Assembly (NCBI GenBank): GCA_023807065.1 | Contig: JAJJLU010000849.1 | Coordinates: forward strand, 1-16,605 | Source: Isotricha intestinalis | Taxonomy: Eukaryota > Ciliophora > Litostomatea > Vestibuliferida > Isotrichidae | Direction: 5' to 3' | DNA length: 16,605 bases | Part shown: piece after piece, positions 7,601-16,518 of the stretch | Layout of the letters: each line of letters begins with the position of its first letter | How positions within the stretch are numbered: position 1 is the stretch's first letter | Position numbers and translations under genes: made by a program | The notes under the pieces: model-generated | Databases searched by the model: none | What the model was told of the DNA's origin: nothing | What the model saw: the letters and a program-made list of their open reading frames with translations, nothing else

Positions 7601-10090
7601 TTTAAATTTGGTTTTCATTACATTAGTATTAATGTCAAATAAATCAATAACTTCAACATCGACTTTTCTTAATAAATTTAAATTAAAAGCATAATTTTCT
7701 TCAATTTCTCTGCTAATACTTAAGCAAGTATAATTATTATCTAAAATAAAAGACCAAGTTTTATTTTTTTTAATCATAATTTGACAAATCATCATTAAAC
7801 TTTTACCAAAATGTGGAAGAGCTCCTCCTCTAATATCACAAGGCATAGAATGTTCATCAGCATCAAATATATAAGTTGATTTTTTTAAAAAATAATTCTG
7901 TCCAACCATTATATAATGTAACATTGCTCTTGTATGACTTCTTCTTAAACTTTTAGGAAAAATATTTGAAAAATCTTCTCCTAATAATTGACTTTGAATA
8001 AAACCTAATTGATTACAAAAATTACTTGAACAATATTTTATTTTTATCCCTTTTGAAAATTTAATAATTATTTGATTCATTGCACTTTCTGATAAAATAT
8101 ATTTATCAATTACTTTATTAAATTTTGCTGTCATATCTTCTGTACTTAAACCTTTAAAAGAACCTGAACCAGAAGAAATTTTATCAAAAGTTTTTACTAT
8201 TTCAGAAGGAATTCTTGATGAAAACATTGAAAAAAATAAAAATGTTAAATAATAAAATTCTGCTCCTTTTCTTTCATTTGAATATTTTATTAAATTCTTT
8301 TTTACTGTTTTTGATATATTACTCATATTTGATAATTTCTTTATTACTGTTAATATTACTTCTCTTGTTAAAAATATTGAATCAATTGATAATATTTCAT
8401 TTGTGTCTGGATCTGTTATAAATTTTAATGAGTTCTCAAAAGACATTTTTGTATCTATTAAATTATCAAATGTATTACAATATTGAATTATATTTCTATT
8501 AAATTCCATTCTTTCAAAAATATTATCAAATATTCTATAAAATTTCATTGAAGAAGTTGAATTTTTAAATTTATCTTTAAACATTTGATTATAGAAATTA
8601 ATAAAATTACATAATTCAAAAGCTTGAATAAAATTCATTTTTAAAATATTTAAAGTAAGACAAGATTGTAAAAGTGAATAAGATAAAATTAAATTTTCTT
8701 TAACATGAAAAAAATATTCAGCAAGAAATAAAGTATAAGAAATATGATTATAAGAAGTTCCATTAGCAAAACAAGTTTCAATTAAAAAACCAAATCCTCT
8801 AACTAATTTATTAGTAAATTCATGATTTTCTTCAATTCCACAAATTGGAATTGGTTGAATTTCTTTACATTTACATTGTTCATTATTACATTTTTTTTGA
8901 TGCATTATTATGACATTTATTACTTCATTTGCATTACTTTTTGAAGTTTTTATTTCTATTAATGCATCTAATAAATAATTAAAACATTCTAATAATTGAG
9001 TTAATTTACTTTGATCTAATGTATCAAATAAATATGTCTTTGATAAATTTAACATAAATTGAGAACGGAAAAAAATTAATATATATAAAGATGAAATTGT
9101 AAGAAACATTTTAAAAAAAGTAAAAATATATGTTTCTTTAACAGAAAAATGAAAATCTTTCATAGTAGAAACAAATTCGAAAATAATAGAAACTAAATTA
9201 TAATTATTTAAAAATCTAATAATGAAATAAAAATAATTATTTTCTTCATAAGTTCTAACATTAGTAATAATATCTAAAACTAAAATAACAAATAATAAAC
9301 CGAAAGTTAAGCAATTAAATTTAAATCTATTATCATCAGAAAGGAAAATTTCATAATATTCAATGCAAGCTAAATCAGTGAAAAAAACAAAGAAATAAAA
9401 TCTATACATATGAGTAAATCTTAAAGTAGGAATTTCAGTTCTAAAAGAAGAATTAATAATAACAAGACTATAAAAAGTAAAAATATTGATTAATAATAGA
9501 AAACATGATTGAATAACTGTTAAAATTCCAACTACAATAATATTATAATTATCATCTGAAGTTATTATAGGAACTTTTGCATATGTACTATAAATTGAAT
9601 TTGTGGGCATCACTAATTTTTTTTTTAAAAACAATAATAATGTAAAAGAATAATATTCAACAATATATTGTGAAAATATTGTATTTATATAAAACATAAA
9701 TTTTGGATACCAAGCTAAAACTATTTTATTTCCTCTTTTTTTTTTAATTTCAATGTAATAATATATTAAATAAGCAAAAAATGCAAATTCAAAAATAAAA
9801 AGAATTATTCCAATAAAATAAAATTTAATCATATCTAAATGAGGAAGAATATTTACTAATTCTGCTTTTCTTAAATTAAAACTAACATAAAAATTATTTT
9901 TTGTATTATCATCTAATTTCCATGTAAAATGACTTGTTATTATTATTACTGGAAGATATTTTGGTAATATTGATAATAATATAAACAAAGGAGATTTATT
10001 TATTGAAAAACTAAATAATAAAAGAAGCTGAGCAAATGGAGGTATTTTATTTCTTATTGCACTTAATACATTTTTATTTTTTGTTATCAT
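4625..10090 (-). CDS. Giant multi-pass membrane protein with PAS domain (tiny macrocysts TmcB/TmcC-like)
   Basis: This is a single uninterrupted frame of 1821 residues. About eight hydrophobic segments occupy residues ~18-355. A helical cytosolic part follows, with a Cys cluster HQKKCNNEQCKCKE near 396-410. A PAS domain lies at ~665-775 (CSSNFCNQLGF...LLGEDFSNIFP...HTRAM...SMPCDIRGG), with a weaker PAS-like stretch after it (~778-850). A Gly/Thr-rich linker sits near 1045-1070, and four further membrane segments at about 1131-1154, 1352-1373, 1543-1567 and 1768-1797. The last four form two helix-loop-helix units with ~200-residue loops carrying Asn-X-Ser/Thr sites and Cys. The layout matches the TmcB/TmcC family, named from Dictyostelium 'tiny macrocysts' and expanded in ciliates and trichomonads. 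Its biochemical role is unknown to me; a membrane sensor is inferred from the PAS domain and loops. The stop is TAA. Confidence 0.8.
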   Translation of the reverse strand: MITKNKNVLSAIRNKIPPFAQLLLLFSFSINKSPLFILLSILPKYLPVIIITSHFTWKLDDNTKNNFYVSFNLRKAELVNILPHLDMIKFYFIGIILFIFEFAFFAYLIYYYIEIKKKRGNKIVLAWYPKFMFYINTIFSQYIVEYYSFTLLLFLKKKLVMPTNSIYSTYAKVPIITSDDNYNIIVVGILTVIQSCFLLLINIFTFYSLVIINSSFRTEIPTLRFTHMYRFYFFVFFTDLACIEYYEIFLSDDNRFKFNCLTFGLLFVILVLDIITNVRTYEENNYFYFIIRFLNNYNLVSIIFEFVSTMKDFHFSVKETYIFTFFKMFLTISSLYILIFFRSQFMLNLSKTYLFDTLDQSKLTQLLECFNYLLDALIEIKTSKSNANEVINVIIMHQKKCNNEQCKCKEIQPIPICGIEENHEFTNKLVRGFGFLIETCFANGTSYNHISYTLFLAEYFFHVKENLILSYSLLQSCLTLNILKMNFIQAFELCNFINFYNQMFKDKFKNSTSSMKFYRIFDNIFERMEFNRNIIQYCNTFDNLIDTKMSFENSLKFITDPDTNEILSIDSIFLTREVILTVIKKLSNMSNISKTVKKNLIKYSNERKGAEFYYLTFLFFSMFSSRIPSEIVKTFDKISSGSGSFKGLSTEDMTAKFNKVIDKYILSESAMNQIIIKFSKGIKIKYCSSNFCNQLGFIQSQLLGEDFSNIFPKSLRRSHTRAMLHYIMVGQNYFLKKSTYIFDADEHSMPCDIRGGALPHFGKSLMMICQIMIKKNKTWSFILDNNYTCLSISREIEENYAFNLNLLRKVDVEVIDLFDINTNVMKTKFKGTLDVIEKVKDELEFNDVEQYSKNLFNLNANNELDLGEKTFIPNKKSLEISNSNIDLCDTSILFGKKMESIEFVREKPIIIQNIIKALNKLTDSVTRDENINTLLRLLIKVRRDVNKDAHNNLMNVEGIQQSATLQNAMFDDDNEKVLNATLQILFKGAIKKLYDIPIYIFRFRDILDNEEGYKAENNPQTTNNYNEDNKEINTIMKEQSTSKNSNFGFGNTVGTVGNFFGGTVGTTGSVQKNYFKGMNSMFTSQSSIASVDNKINNMALLNQAAKFGKKSEQYKKAVIQVLKSKNEVRRLELTSIILMILCFCLSIFNVAYQLIRVSRVQTITSFYIQISNLKDKISYLQSALLTEMFEFGDYSKMDITDEEMFNYLKLSINSLQESISSFYKEMVKYDQKIGKNCMGRIYGNFMKIVKTWENVTYESDIFKELYYAIYLTNNVVKEDTPINILKDVEVYFFNDYRKNMKQEVYSSFMKVVFFVVNNFETTFSQILEILFNEIGENATHFLNFSEKLMITFEILWLCANLAFFVMALLLFSKFNRKVFKLIISMFLDTGKNEKGTFKNKPENFYIKQKIRLFILLVHNFTMENKLAFQNFRENFIKGNINSAASLVQFDEDGLPISKNPLISDPLTSNSKANLSSVNLTNSQNQTNSNLLAKNNNISILNKDGKKNIKDKKEVSINEKHSMSNKEAAISNAKLLKLLNQQKITISYVMMFVVAFFAVASFVIFYLHLNNTLSYNNQTEILLNAFNNFIVYFNSLPSIMSSLRKLILTQSEVTEDLLNYSVDISNYEKQISIITSATDFSSIFNKIKFFWEQVNIPMNNSNIDTEYLCSGYNLCKTFLLRNNGYCLEGIILGYELIAQKYSQIIGDYENLLISSQNNISKNDIKEYIMTEVFDRVQENIEFVFSQVQDQFYVSFSADYKTVRDKLRNITVLLNVVFFLFELFVIIVMICFIEIYIKNQEYLVKDGSSLFNTAFFKEPVPTL

Positions 10091-10775
10091 TTTTTATTTA
10101 TTTTTTATTTTTGTTTTTAAAGAAATTTTTGATTGTAATTATATTATTTTATTATCATAAATTTCCTTATTTTTTTAATGGAATTTAGAAAATTACTTAT
10201 TTTTATTTCTATATTTATTTAATAAATTTAATGAAACATTAAACCAATTAAAAATAATAAAAATAAAATAAAATATTATATTACAAAATATCGAAATAAT
10301 TCTAAATATTGAAAAAAAAAGAATAAGGCTTATAAAATAAATGGTTAATTTAATTTTTCTGGTTTAATTTAATCATATTTTTTTGTTTTAAATAATTATT
10401 TATTAATGTAAGATTATATATTATTTTTTAAACTCATAAATTTTTATCTTTACTATATATTTTGTCCAAATAATTTATAATTTTTTTTCAATGAAAACGA
10501 TTGATTATCTTTTATAATACTATTTATTATTTTCATAATTTTTATAATAAAAAATATTATTTAGATATTGAAAATATATTTTTATTTTCCTTTTTAAATT
10601 TATGTTTCATATCTTTTTCTCCAATCAATGTGAAGTAATAAACATGAAATTCAAGAAATTAAATTTTTAACTTTTTATAAATATAATACTTTTTAGAAAT
10701 AAAATAAGTGATTAAATAAATATCTAAAATTTCAAATAAATTATTTTTCAATTTATTAAATTAATTTTTTATCAT
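10091..10775. other. Longest intergenic gap, no gene seen
   Basis: This 685-nt stretch between the start of the Tmc-like gene and the end of the Nudix gene is almost pure A/T, with many stops in all frames. The only local repetition noticed is GGTTAATTTAAT followed by GGTTTAATTTAAT near 10342-10373. It should hold the promoter of the Tmc-like gene and the Nudix 3' UTR. No tRNA, snoRNA box or homology to a known RNA was recognised. The gap is longer than the others in the window but lacks any sequence I can name. Confidence 0.6.
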
Positions 10776-11603
10776 TCATACATTCGATAAAAATTTGATA
10801 GCTGTTCTATGACCATGAGTAATAAATTCTTTTTTAAGAGATGAATCAATAATTTCTTTTTTAACATTAATAAAGTTAGGCCTGAAATTTTTATAATTAA
10901 AATATTCACTTTTATATTTCTTAGTAATTTCATTATATTTAAATCCCAAAATATCTTCATTATAATCCATATAAATAATTTTATATAAAATATTAATATC
11001 AATCCAAATAAAAGCATCAATTTCACTTTTTTGAATTTTATATTTAATATTATTATAAATTATTGGGAAATTAATACTAAAAAAAACAATTAAATTTTGA
11101 TGAGTAGGTTTTTTACTACCAGAAGGAAAAATGCTTTCATATAAAAAAATAGGTTTAATTAATATATTTAAACCATTATATTTATATTTATTAGTTTTTT
11201 GATCATAATAAATTTTTATTCCTGTTTCTTCATTAATTTCTCTTAACAATCCAGTGATAAAATTTTCATTCTTATTTAATTTTCCTCCTGGAAAAACCCA
11301 AGTATCTGGAAATTGACTTAAAGTATTTTTTCTTTTTGTTAATAATACTTTTCCATCTTTATCTTTTATTATTCCTACACTTGCAAAATTTATTTCTTTA
11401 TTTTTTTCTTGATTTGAATTATCTAATTTACAACTTGGAGGATGAGTCATAGGTAATTTATGATATTTATATAATTCATTATTTTTATTATTTGATAGTA
11501 ATTCTCTTTGTTCAAGTAAACATTTTCCATATTTAAATTTAGGAAATGGTAAATTTCTTATTTTTGAAAAAAGCAATATTATCATTATATTTGAAATTAT
11601 CAT
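10776..11603 (-). CDS. Nudix hydrolase, NUDT17-like
   Basis: The 275-residue protein has a textbook Nudix box GX5EX7REUXEEXGU at residues 107-129 (G107, E113, R121-E122, E125-E126, G128), which binds the metal and positions the catalytic water. The preceding KVLLTKRKNTLSQFPDTWVFPGG and the later LYESIFPSG...HQNLIVFFSINF resemble the NUDT17 branch, whose mammalian member acts on capped RNA in vitro. Substrates of Nudix enzymes (NDP-X compounds, caps, CoA, sugars) cannot be assigned from the box alone. The first ~15 residues are hydrophobic (MIISNIMIILLF) and could be a membrane or targeting segment. The next in-frame Met is residue 7. The stop is TGA at 10778-10776, with a TAA four codons later, so the exact C-terminus depends on TGA being a stop. 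Confidence 0.87.
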   Translation of the reverse strand: MIISNIMIILLFSKIRNLPFPKFKYGKCLLEQRELLSNNKNNELYKYHKLPMTHPPSCKLDNSNQEKNKEINFASVGIIKDKDGKVLLTKRKNTLSQFPDTWVFPGGKLNKNENFITGLLREINEETGIKIYYDQKTNKYKYNGLNILIKPIFLYESIFPSGSKKPTHQNLIVFFSINFPIIYNNIKYKIQKSEIDAFIWIDINILYKIIYMDYNEDILGFKYNEITKKYKSEYFNYKNFRPNFINVKKEIIDSSLKKEFITHGHRTAIKFLSNV

Positions 11604-11734
11604 TTTTTAATATGATATATTCTTTAAATTTTTTATTTTTATTTAAATTAAAAAAGTCTTATCAAAAAAAATAATATAAAAAAATCAAATTTTTAAATAA
11701 TTTAAATAATAAAATAAAACATATAAAAAATCCT

Positions 11735-13318
11735 CTACAAAAGTATTTTTTCCATAATATAAATAAATTCATCATATTCAACAGCTCCATTTTGATCAAT
11801 ATCACATTCTTCAATAACAGCAGCAAATTCAGAATAATGATCTTTAAAACCTAAAACTTTAGAAATATCATCGACCGAAATATTTCCATTTTTATCAAGA
11901 TCAAAATGAATAAAAGCTTCTTTCATAATATTTTCATTTAAAAATTCTTTTTTATCAACAGCAGCTCTAATAAATTCTTCATATTCAATATTACCAGAAT
12001 TATTTGAGTCAATTCTTTTAAAATTATTAATGATAAATTCTTCATCAACATTTTTTCCTTCTTCATCATATAATTCTTTTAATCCATGAACAAATTCTTT
12101 AGTATCAATAATTCCACTATTATCTTTATCTAACTTTATAAATAAACAAGAAGCTTTTTGAACTGAATTTGCATTTGGATAATTAATTACTAAATATGCT
12201 AAAGTTAATTGTTGTAATTTATTTTTTGGATTATATAATCTTATATTATCTAATAATGATGTCATTTCTGTTGTTGGTAAATTTATTAATTTTTCCTTTG
12301 TTTTATTTTTTATAAACCAATTATGATTTAATGCTTCTTCTGCTGATAATCTTTCATCTGGATTTTTTTTCAATAAATTAGTTATTAAATCTTTTAATTC
12401 TTCTGATGAATTATTTAATCCATTTATATTAAAATCTATTTCATTATTTTGAATATTATTAAAAACTTCTTCAAAATTTTTTCCTGTAAAAGGTCTTTTT
12501 TTAGTTATTATAAAATATAATAAAACTCCAATCGACCATAAATCACATTTATTATTATATTGTTTTTTAATCACTTCAGGAGCAATAAAATAAGGAGTTC
12601 CAATAAATTCATTTTCATATTCATTTTCAATTATTTTTGAAGTTCCAAAATCAATTATTTTAACTAAAGGATAACCACTTGTTAATTTCATATCTAACAT
12701 AATATTTTCTGGTTTAATATCTCTATGAATTATTTTCTTGCTGTGACAATAATTAATTGCACTTAAAATTTGAAATAAAATTACAGAAGCTCTACTTTCA
12801 GAAATTAAATTTGGTGATTTTCTTATAAAATCAAATAAATTTCCATTCATACAATATTCAGTAACAAGATAATAATTAAATTTCCCTTCATAAAATTCAA
12901 ATAAATTAATTATATTTGAATGTTCTAAAATTTTTAATATATCAATTTCTTGAATAATATTTTGATTTAAATTATTATTTTTTTTCCCTTTCTTAATAAC
13001 TTTAACTGCTACTTTTTCTTTAGTTCTTTTATTAATACAAAGATAAACTTGACCATAACTTCCACTTCCTAATTTTTTCCCCATTTCATATTTGTCTTTT
13101 ATATTTCCTTGTCCTTTCCCTATTAAAATTGCTCTGTCTATTAACATTAAATCTTCTAAACTCTTTACATTGTTTGATGATGTTATTCTAGGTGATTCTA
13201 TTTTTGTCTTTGGTGTTTCTTCTGTGTTTTCTACCTCTGTTTTTGTATGATATTTTGATTCATCGTCTTCTTCTGTTGTCTTCTTCTCACATCCACATAA
13301 TTGCAATCCCATTCCCAT
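11735..13318 (-). CDS. Calcium-dependent protein kinase (CDPK) with four EF-hands
   Basis: The 527-residue protein has an N-terminal variable region (1-76) and a Ser/Thr kinase domain (about 77-336) with glycine loop GSGSYG (84-89), Lys106, HRD 198-200, DFG 223-225 and APE 246-248. A junction follows (~345-385, autoinhibitory in this family), then four EF-hand loops at 397-408, 437-448, 473-484 and 506-517. All four keep Asp at position 1 and Gly at 6; loop 3 ends in Asp instead of Glu. Calcium binding to the EF lobe is expected to release the kinase. The N-terminus has Gly2 plus Cys8 and Cys10, suggesting acylation and membrane attachment; starting at Met3 would give MGLQLCGC, a better myristoylation pattern. 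CDPKs occur in ciliates, apicomplexans and plants. The stop is TAG, which supports TAG as a real stop here. Confidence 0.95.
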   Translation of the reverse strand: MGMGLQLCGCEKKTTEEDDESKYHTKTEVENTEETPKTKIESPRITSSNNVKSLEDLMLIDRAILIGKGQGNIKDKYEMGKKLGSGSYGQVYLCINKRTKEKVAVKVIKKGKKNNNLNQNIIQEIDILKILEHSNIINLFEFYEGKFNYYLVTEYCMNGNLFDFIRKSPNLISESRASVILFQILSAINYCHSKKIIHRDIKPENIMLDMKLTSGYPLVKIIDFGTSKIIENEYENEFIGTPYFIAPEVIKKQYNNKCDLWSIGVLLYFIITKKRPFTGKNFEEVFNNIQNNEIDFNINGLNNSSEELKDLITNLLKKNPDERLSAEEALNHNWFIKNKTKEKLINLPTTEMTSLLDNIRLYNPKNKLQQLTLAYLVINYPNANSVQKASCLFIKLDKDNSGIIDTKEFVHGLKELYDEEGKNVDEEFIINNFKRIDSNNSGNIEYEEFIRAAVDKKEFLNENIMKEAFIHFDLDKNGNISVDDISKVLGFKDHYSEFAAVIEECDIDQNGAVEYDEFIYIMEKILL

Positions 13319-13663
13319 TTTTTTTAGTTATTTATTTTTTTTTTGGAGTTTTAAAAATTATTTTTTTTTAAGTGTCTTTTTTTATTTATTATATTGAAAA
13401 TAAGAATTTTTAAATTTTGATTTTTTTCTGTTTAATATTTATGTAGAAAAATATTTGAATAAAAAAAACTAAATTTTGTAAGATTAAAATGATACTATAA
13501 TTAAATAAATAATGAATAATCAATTTAAATTATTTTTTTCTTGAAAAAAAACTTAAAATGAGATTTTTAATTTTATAAAATAATATAAATTGATTTAATT
13601 ATTTTAATTCATAAATTAATTTATTTTTTTTATTTAATATTTATAATATATATATAATAAAAT
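13319..13663. promoter_or_regulatory. Divergent intergenic region between CDPK and the zinc-module kinase
   Basis: The two genes start back to back, so this 345-nt A/T-rich stretch must contain both promoters and 5' UTRs. A TATATATATAATA-like run lies about 10-20 nt upstream of the plus-strand ATG, but in DNA this rich in A and T it carries little weight. No ORF, RNA gene or conserved element was recognised. Confidence 0.4.
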
Positions 13664-16336
13664 ATGAATTCTTTTCGAGGAATTCCATCAACAGATATTT
13701 CTATTAATGAATTAGAACTTTCAAAAATATATCAAGAACAATATAATGATATATTTCCAAATATAAAGAATATGAATCAAAATTCATTTATATCTACTTT
13801 AGAAAAGCAAGTATCTTTATATATAAAAATTCAAAAGAAAAATTATTCTTTTTCATATTCCTTAATAAAAAAAGTTCAAAATACTTTTACAAAAATATAT
13901 CTGAATGATAGAGCAACAATTCAAAATTCAATTAAATATTTACTTAAAATAAAAAATGATAAATTACCATTTTTAGAAAAAACAAATTATTATATTCATT
14001 GTGAAGGATGTAATGAAGCTTTACATAAATGTGGAAATAGTTTAATATATTATCAAAATAATATTTATTGTCTTTCGTGTGAAGAAGTTTATAAACCTTA
14101 TCATTTATTTTTATATTGTAGTGAACATAATATAAATTATTATTCTTCAATAAGAGATAATTCAAAAATTAAAAAAAAAATTTTATTCAATGCTGAATTT
14201 ACTAAAAATCATTGTGATAAAAGTAATAATATTTTAATGAAATGTCCTTTTTGTAAATCTAATTTATATATTGATATTTCAAAAGGAAAAAAATGTTATG
14301 ATAATTTAATATGTGAAACATGTGAAAAAATATATGAAACTTCAAATTTGTTTTTTACTTGTGATATATGTGGAAAAAAATATAAAAGTGAAGCTAAAAT
14401 TTATATTAACTTTGATAAGAAAAAAATAGAAAATTTATGTATTATTCATTCAATTATTAAAAATGAATTATCAAGTCCTTCAATTATTTTAAATAAAGAA
14501 TGTAAATGTGATTTAGGAAATAATATTCAATATAAACATTTTTGTGGTGGAATTTTACTTGAAGGAAATTTTATTAATAAAAGAGTTATTGTATGTAATA
14601 AATGCTATATTATTATTGATTATGATAAATTTATTTGGAATTGTCCTTTTTGTAATAAAAAAATAAATACTAAAATTATTAGAACTTGTAAATCTTCTTA
14701 TAAAAAACAAAATTGTTTAAAAAATTTAAATGAAATTTCTTCTTATTGTTATAAGAATAATAATAATAATGAAAGTGAAAATATTAATATTAAAAATTCA
14801 ATTAATAATTTAAGTTTAAGATTATCAAAAAGAAAATCTGAAACAAATTGTGATTTTTTAAATAATATAAATTATAATAAAGAAATAAATTCAAATAGAA
14901 TTTTAACAGATTCAAAAATAGATTTTAAAAATCATTGTACTCCTTCAGAAACAAAAAAAATGCATAATATATTATTTGAATTTATGAATATTAAAAATGG
15001 AAAAAATTCTTTTCGTTCTAATCACAAACCAAAAACAAATATTATTATATCTCCACCAAATGTTTCAAGTAATGAAGAAAATAATAATAATAATAATAAT
15101 TCAGATAATCAAAAAGAAAAAATAAAAGAAAATAAATTAAATATAAATAAAATAATAAATATTAATAATTTTCCAGATTTAACATATAGACAATTAAAAC
15201 AAAAATTTATAGGTAAAAATTCTAAAATTATAGATGTTAAAAGTAATAATAAAATAGAAGATAATAATAAAAAAGAAATAGAAAATTCAGATAATAATAT
15301 TTCAATTAAATTAAACACAAATTCAAATGGGAAAAATTCTTCTTCAACAAATTCAGAAAGTATAGAAAAAAATTCTTTTTCAAAAAATTTAAACAATAAT
15401 TTCTTTGAAGAAGAAGAAAATAATTTTGATTCTGAAAATTATGAAATAATTAAATTAATTGGAGAAGGAACTTTTGGTAAAATTTATTTAGTTGAAAATC
15501 CAATAACTTTAAAAAGATATGCAATGAAAAAAATTTCTGCTAATTCAATGAATGAAATTAATGAAAAGAAAAAAGAATATGAATTATTAATTAAATTAAA
15601 TCATGAAAATCCTAATTTAAATACTGTTAAAATTTTTAGTATTCAAACTAAAAAATTAGATAAATTAACTTTTGTAATGTATATTTTTATGGAATTGGCA
15701 GATTATGATTGGGAAAGAGAAATAAAAGCTAGAGCAAGAAAAAAATTATATTATTCAGAAAAAGAATTAATAAATATATTAAAATCACTTATAGAAACAT
15801 TTTCTCTATTACAAACAAAAGGAATATCTCATAGAGATATAAAGCCACAAAATATATTATGTTTCTTAAATAATAATAATAATAATAATATAATATATAA
15901 AATTGCAGATTTTGGAGAAGCAAAAACAAAAGAAAAAAAAATTTTAGAAGAACAAAAATCAATAGATGAAAATTATAATAATGACACAAATAAACAAACT
16001 GTAAGAGGAACAGAATTATATATGAGTCCAATATTATTTAAAGCATATAGAACATATCCATATATTGGTAATGTTCAATATAATGCTTTTAAAAATGATG
16101 TTTTTTCACTTGGTTTAACTTTTCTTTTTGCTTCTACTTTAACTTTTCAATCTTTATATGAAATTAGAGAAATTAATGAAATGGATATTTTAAGAAGTAT
16201 TGTTGAAAAATATTTAAATGAAAGATATAGTAAAAGCTTTATTAATATTATTGTTTTAATGCTTCAAATTAAAGAAAAAAGAAGACCTGATTTTGTAGAT
16301 TTGGATTCTTGGATTAAGAATAATTATCATCATTAA
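13664..16336 (+). CDS. Three-fold Cys-module (zinc-binding) protein fused to a C-terminal protein kinase
   Basis: The protein has 890 residues. Cys pairs form a regular repeat C-x2-C-x19-C-x2-C-x12-C-x2-[C/H]: copy 1 at C113-H155, copy 2 at C194-C236 with identical spacings, and a looser copy 3 at C280-C330 that keeps the final C-x2-C-x12-C-x2-C. These look like zinc-ribbon or treble-clef modules. A long Asn/Ser/Lys-rich linker (about 350-590) follows. The kinase domain runs ~593-885 with loop GEGTFG (600-605), Lys622, HRD 723-725, KPQN, and DFG at 749-751. The APE motif is replaced by Met-Ser-Pro-Ile (787-790). Catalytic residues are intact, so activity is likely, but the kinase family is not clear to me and the ligand of the Cys modules is unknown. 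The Asn runs are coded by AAT repeats. ATG 13664 opens the frame; the stop is TAA. Confidence 0.85.
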   Translation: MNSFRGIPSTDISINELELSKIYQEQYNDIFPNIKNMNQNSFISTLEKQVSLYIKIQKKNYSFSYSLIKKVQNTFTKIYLNDRATIQNSIKYLLKIKNDKLPFLEKTNYYIHCEGCNEALHKCGNSLIYYQNNIYCLSCEEVYKPYHLFLYCSEHNINYYSSIRDNSKIKKKILFNAEFTKNHCDKSNNILMKCPFCKSNLYIDISKGKKCYDNLICETCEKIYETSNLFFTCDICGKKYKSEAKIYINFDKKKIENLCIIHSIIKNELSSPSIILNKECKCDLGNNIQYKHFCGGILLEGNFINKRVIVCNKCYIIIDYDKFIWNCPFCNKKINTKIIRTCKSSYKKQNCLKNLNEISSYCYKNNNNNESENINIKNSINNLSLRLSKRKSETNCDFLNNINYNKEINSNRILTDSKIDFKNHCTPSETKKMHNILFEFMNIKNGKNSFRSNHKPKTNIIISPPNVSSNEENNNNNNNSDNQKEKIKENKLNINKIININNFPDLTYRQLKQKFIGKNSKIIDVKSNNKIEDNNKKEIENSDNNISIKLNTNSNGKNSSSTNSESIEKNSFSKNLNNNFFEEEENNFDSENYEIIKLIGEGTFGKIYLVENPITLKRYAMKKISANSMNEINEKKKEYELLIKLNHENPNLNTVKIFSIQTKKLDKLTFVMYIFMELADYDWEREIKARARKKLYYSEKELINILKSLIETFSLLQTKGISHRDIKPQNILCFLNNNNNNNIIYKIADFGEAKTKEKKILEEQKSIDENYNNDTNKQTVRGTELYMSPILFKAYRTYPYIGNVQYNAFKNDVFSLGLTFLFASTLTFQSLYEIREINEMDILRSIVEKYLNERYSKSFINIIVLMLQIKEKRRPDFVDLDSWIKNNYHH

Positions 16337-16518
16337 ATTTTTGTTTTATTTATATACTTGTTACAATATTATTTTGTCTTTTTATTTATTTAAATTTCTT
16401 TTGTTTTTATGATATGAATATCTAAAAAAAATATTATTATAAAAACATAAAATAAAATTGATTTAATTATATGATAAAAATGAATAATTATATATAAAAA
16501 TAACTTAAATAAATAAAT

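Noticed and set aside
4625..10090. Trichomonad origin, because Tmc/PAS giants are numerous there.
   Set aside because: A four-EF-hand CDPK, a C4A2-like telomere and several 29-32-nt introns in few genes fit a ciliate much better.
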